Positions 63,912 through 64,000 of a DNA stretch of 64,000 nt are shown one piece after another. Made by a program: the position numbers and the translations under genes. The DNA is taken from assembly GCA_017882445.1 (NCBI GenBank), contig JADGPK010000006.1:27936-91935 (forward strand), in the 5' to 3' direction. The notes beneath the pieces are model-generated. The model ran no database searches, was not told where the DNA came from, and was given only the letters and a program-made list of their open reading frames with translations. The stretch comes from Solirubrobacteraceae bacterium (GTDB taxonomy: Bacteria; Actinomycetota; Thermoleophilia; Solirubrobacterales; Solirubrobacteraceae). The first letter of the stretch is position 1. The number at the start of each line of letters is the position of its first letter.

Positions 63912-64000
63912 TGGAGACGGTGGGAATCGAACCCACGTCCGTGATCGCGTGTGAATGGCTTCTACGAGCGTAGCCGGCGCTCTGATCTCGTCCCCCACTC
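63912..64000 (-). ncRNA. ssrA: tmRNA (ssrA), 3' portion
   Basis: On the minus strand the 3' end shows the tRNA-like part: T-stem and loop GTGGG-TTCGATT-CCCAC, followed by CGTCTCC-A, the acceptor strand and discriminator. Upstream is CTACGCTCGTAGAAGCC, typical of the last pseudoknot region. The tag reading frame and 5' end lie beyond the window. After the discriminator A the genome reads CTG, so CCA is not encoded and must be added. tmRNA with SmpB rescues stalled ribosomes. Confidence 0.88.

Noticed and set aside
63900-63950. Island attachment site at the tmRNA 3' end
   Set aside because: tmRNA 3' ends are common integration sites, but no second copy of this end and no integrase gene is visible in the window.

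Overview
The window is high-GC DNA of actinobacterial type. Supporting signs are a CGAAC-N4-GTTCG LexA box, an ImuB/DnaE2 cassette, a six-gene MCE operon, a cutinase, and many start codons that lie 6-10 nt after a TAnnnT box with no Shine-Dalgarno sequence, as in leaderless actinobacterial genes. I infer a deep-branching actinobacterium, most likely Thermoleophilia/Solirubrobacterales. No marker gene in the window settles this.

Layout. 1-1.3 kb: end of a DedA gene, a MarR regulator and a DoxX protein. 1.3-9.1 kb: a minus-strand core block transcribed uvrC, rapZ, gap, pgk, tpiA, gpmI; yvcK and whiA, common companions of rapZ, are not there. 9.2-12.8 kb: ABC-F protein, two small membrane proteins, enoyl-CoA hydratase. 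12.9-18.1 kb: a two-domain fatty acyl-CoA reductase, an ABC-2 exporter pair, an MBL-fold hydrolase and a thioesterase. 18.1-21 kb: two aldo/keto reductases around a VOC protein. 21-26.1 kb: SOS mutagenesis cassette imuB, small protein, dnaE2, with a LexA box at its head.

26.2-39.2 kb: a tightly overlapping minus-strand operon of six MCE proteins and an MlaF/Mkl-type ATPase, with a large secreted murein transglycosylase gene after the first MCE gene and no YrbE/MlaE permease gene. A secreted protein gene lies just upstream. By eye, the MCE genes, that secreted gene and a distant cutinase favour GAA for Glu, unlike the GAG-rich remainder. 39.4-47.3 kb: PurM-family enzyme, acyl-CoA dehydrogenase, a secreted protein, a beta-lactamase-fold serine hydrolase, two alpha/beta hydrolases (one broken by an in-frame TAG), the cutinase and a PucR-type regulator. 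47.3-50.6 kb: an ArsR-controlled unit (ArsR, DUF2892 protein, MMPL transporter) with a divergent OsmC gene. 50.8-53.2 kb: a sedolisin-like peptidase and an FAD oxidoreductase.

53.3-59.4 kb is accessory: an IS with 15-bp terminal inverted repeats, flanked by gene scars, then an alcohol dehydrogenase / aldehyde dehydrogenase / DUF779 unit, then a 5'-truncated relic of a related IS. 59.5-62.7 kb: a minus-strand cluster with a glycosyltransferase, a release-factor-like (baeRF) protein and small unknown proteins. The window ends in the 3' part of tmRNA (ssrA).
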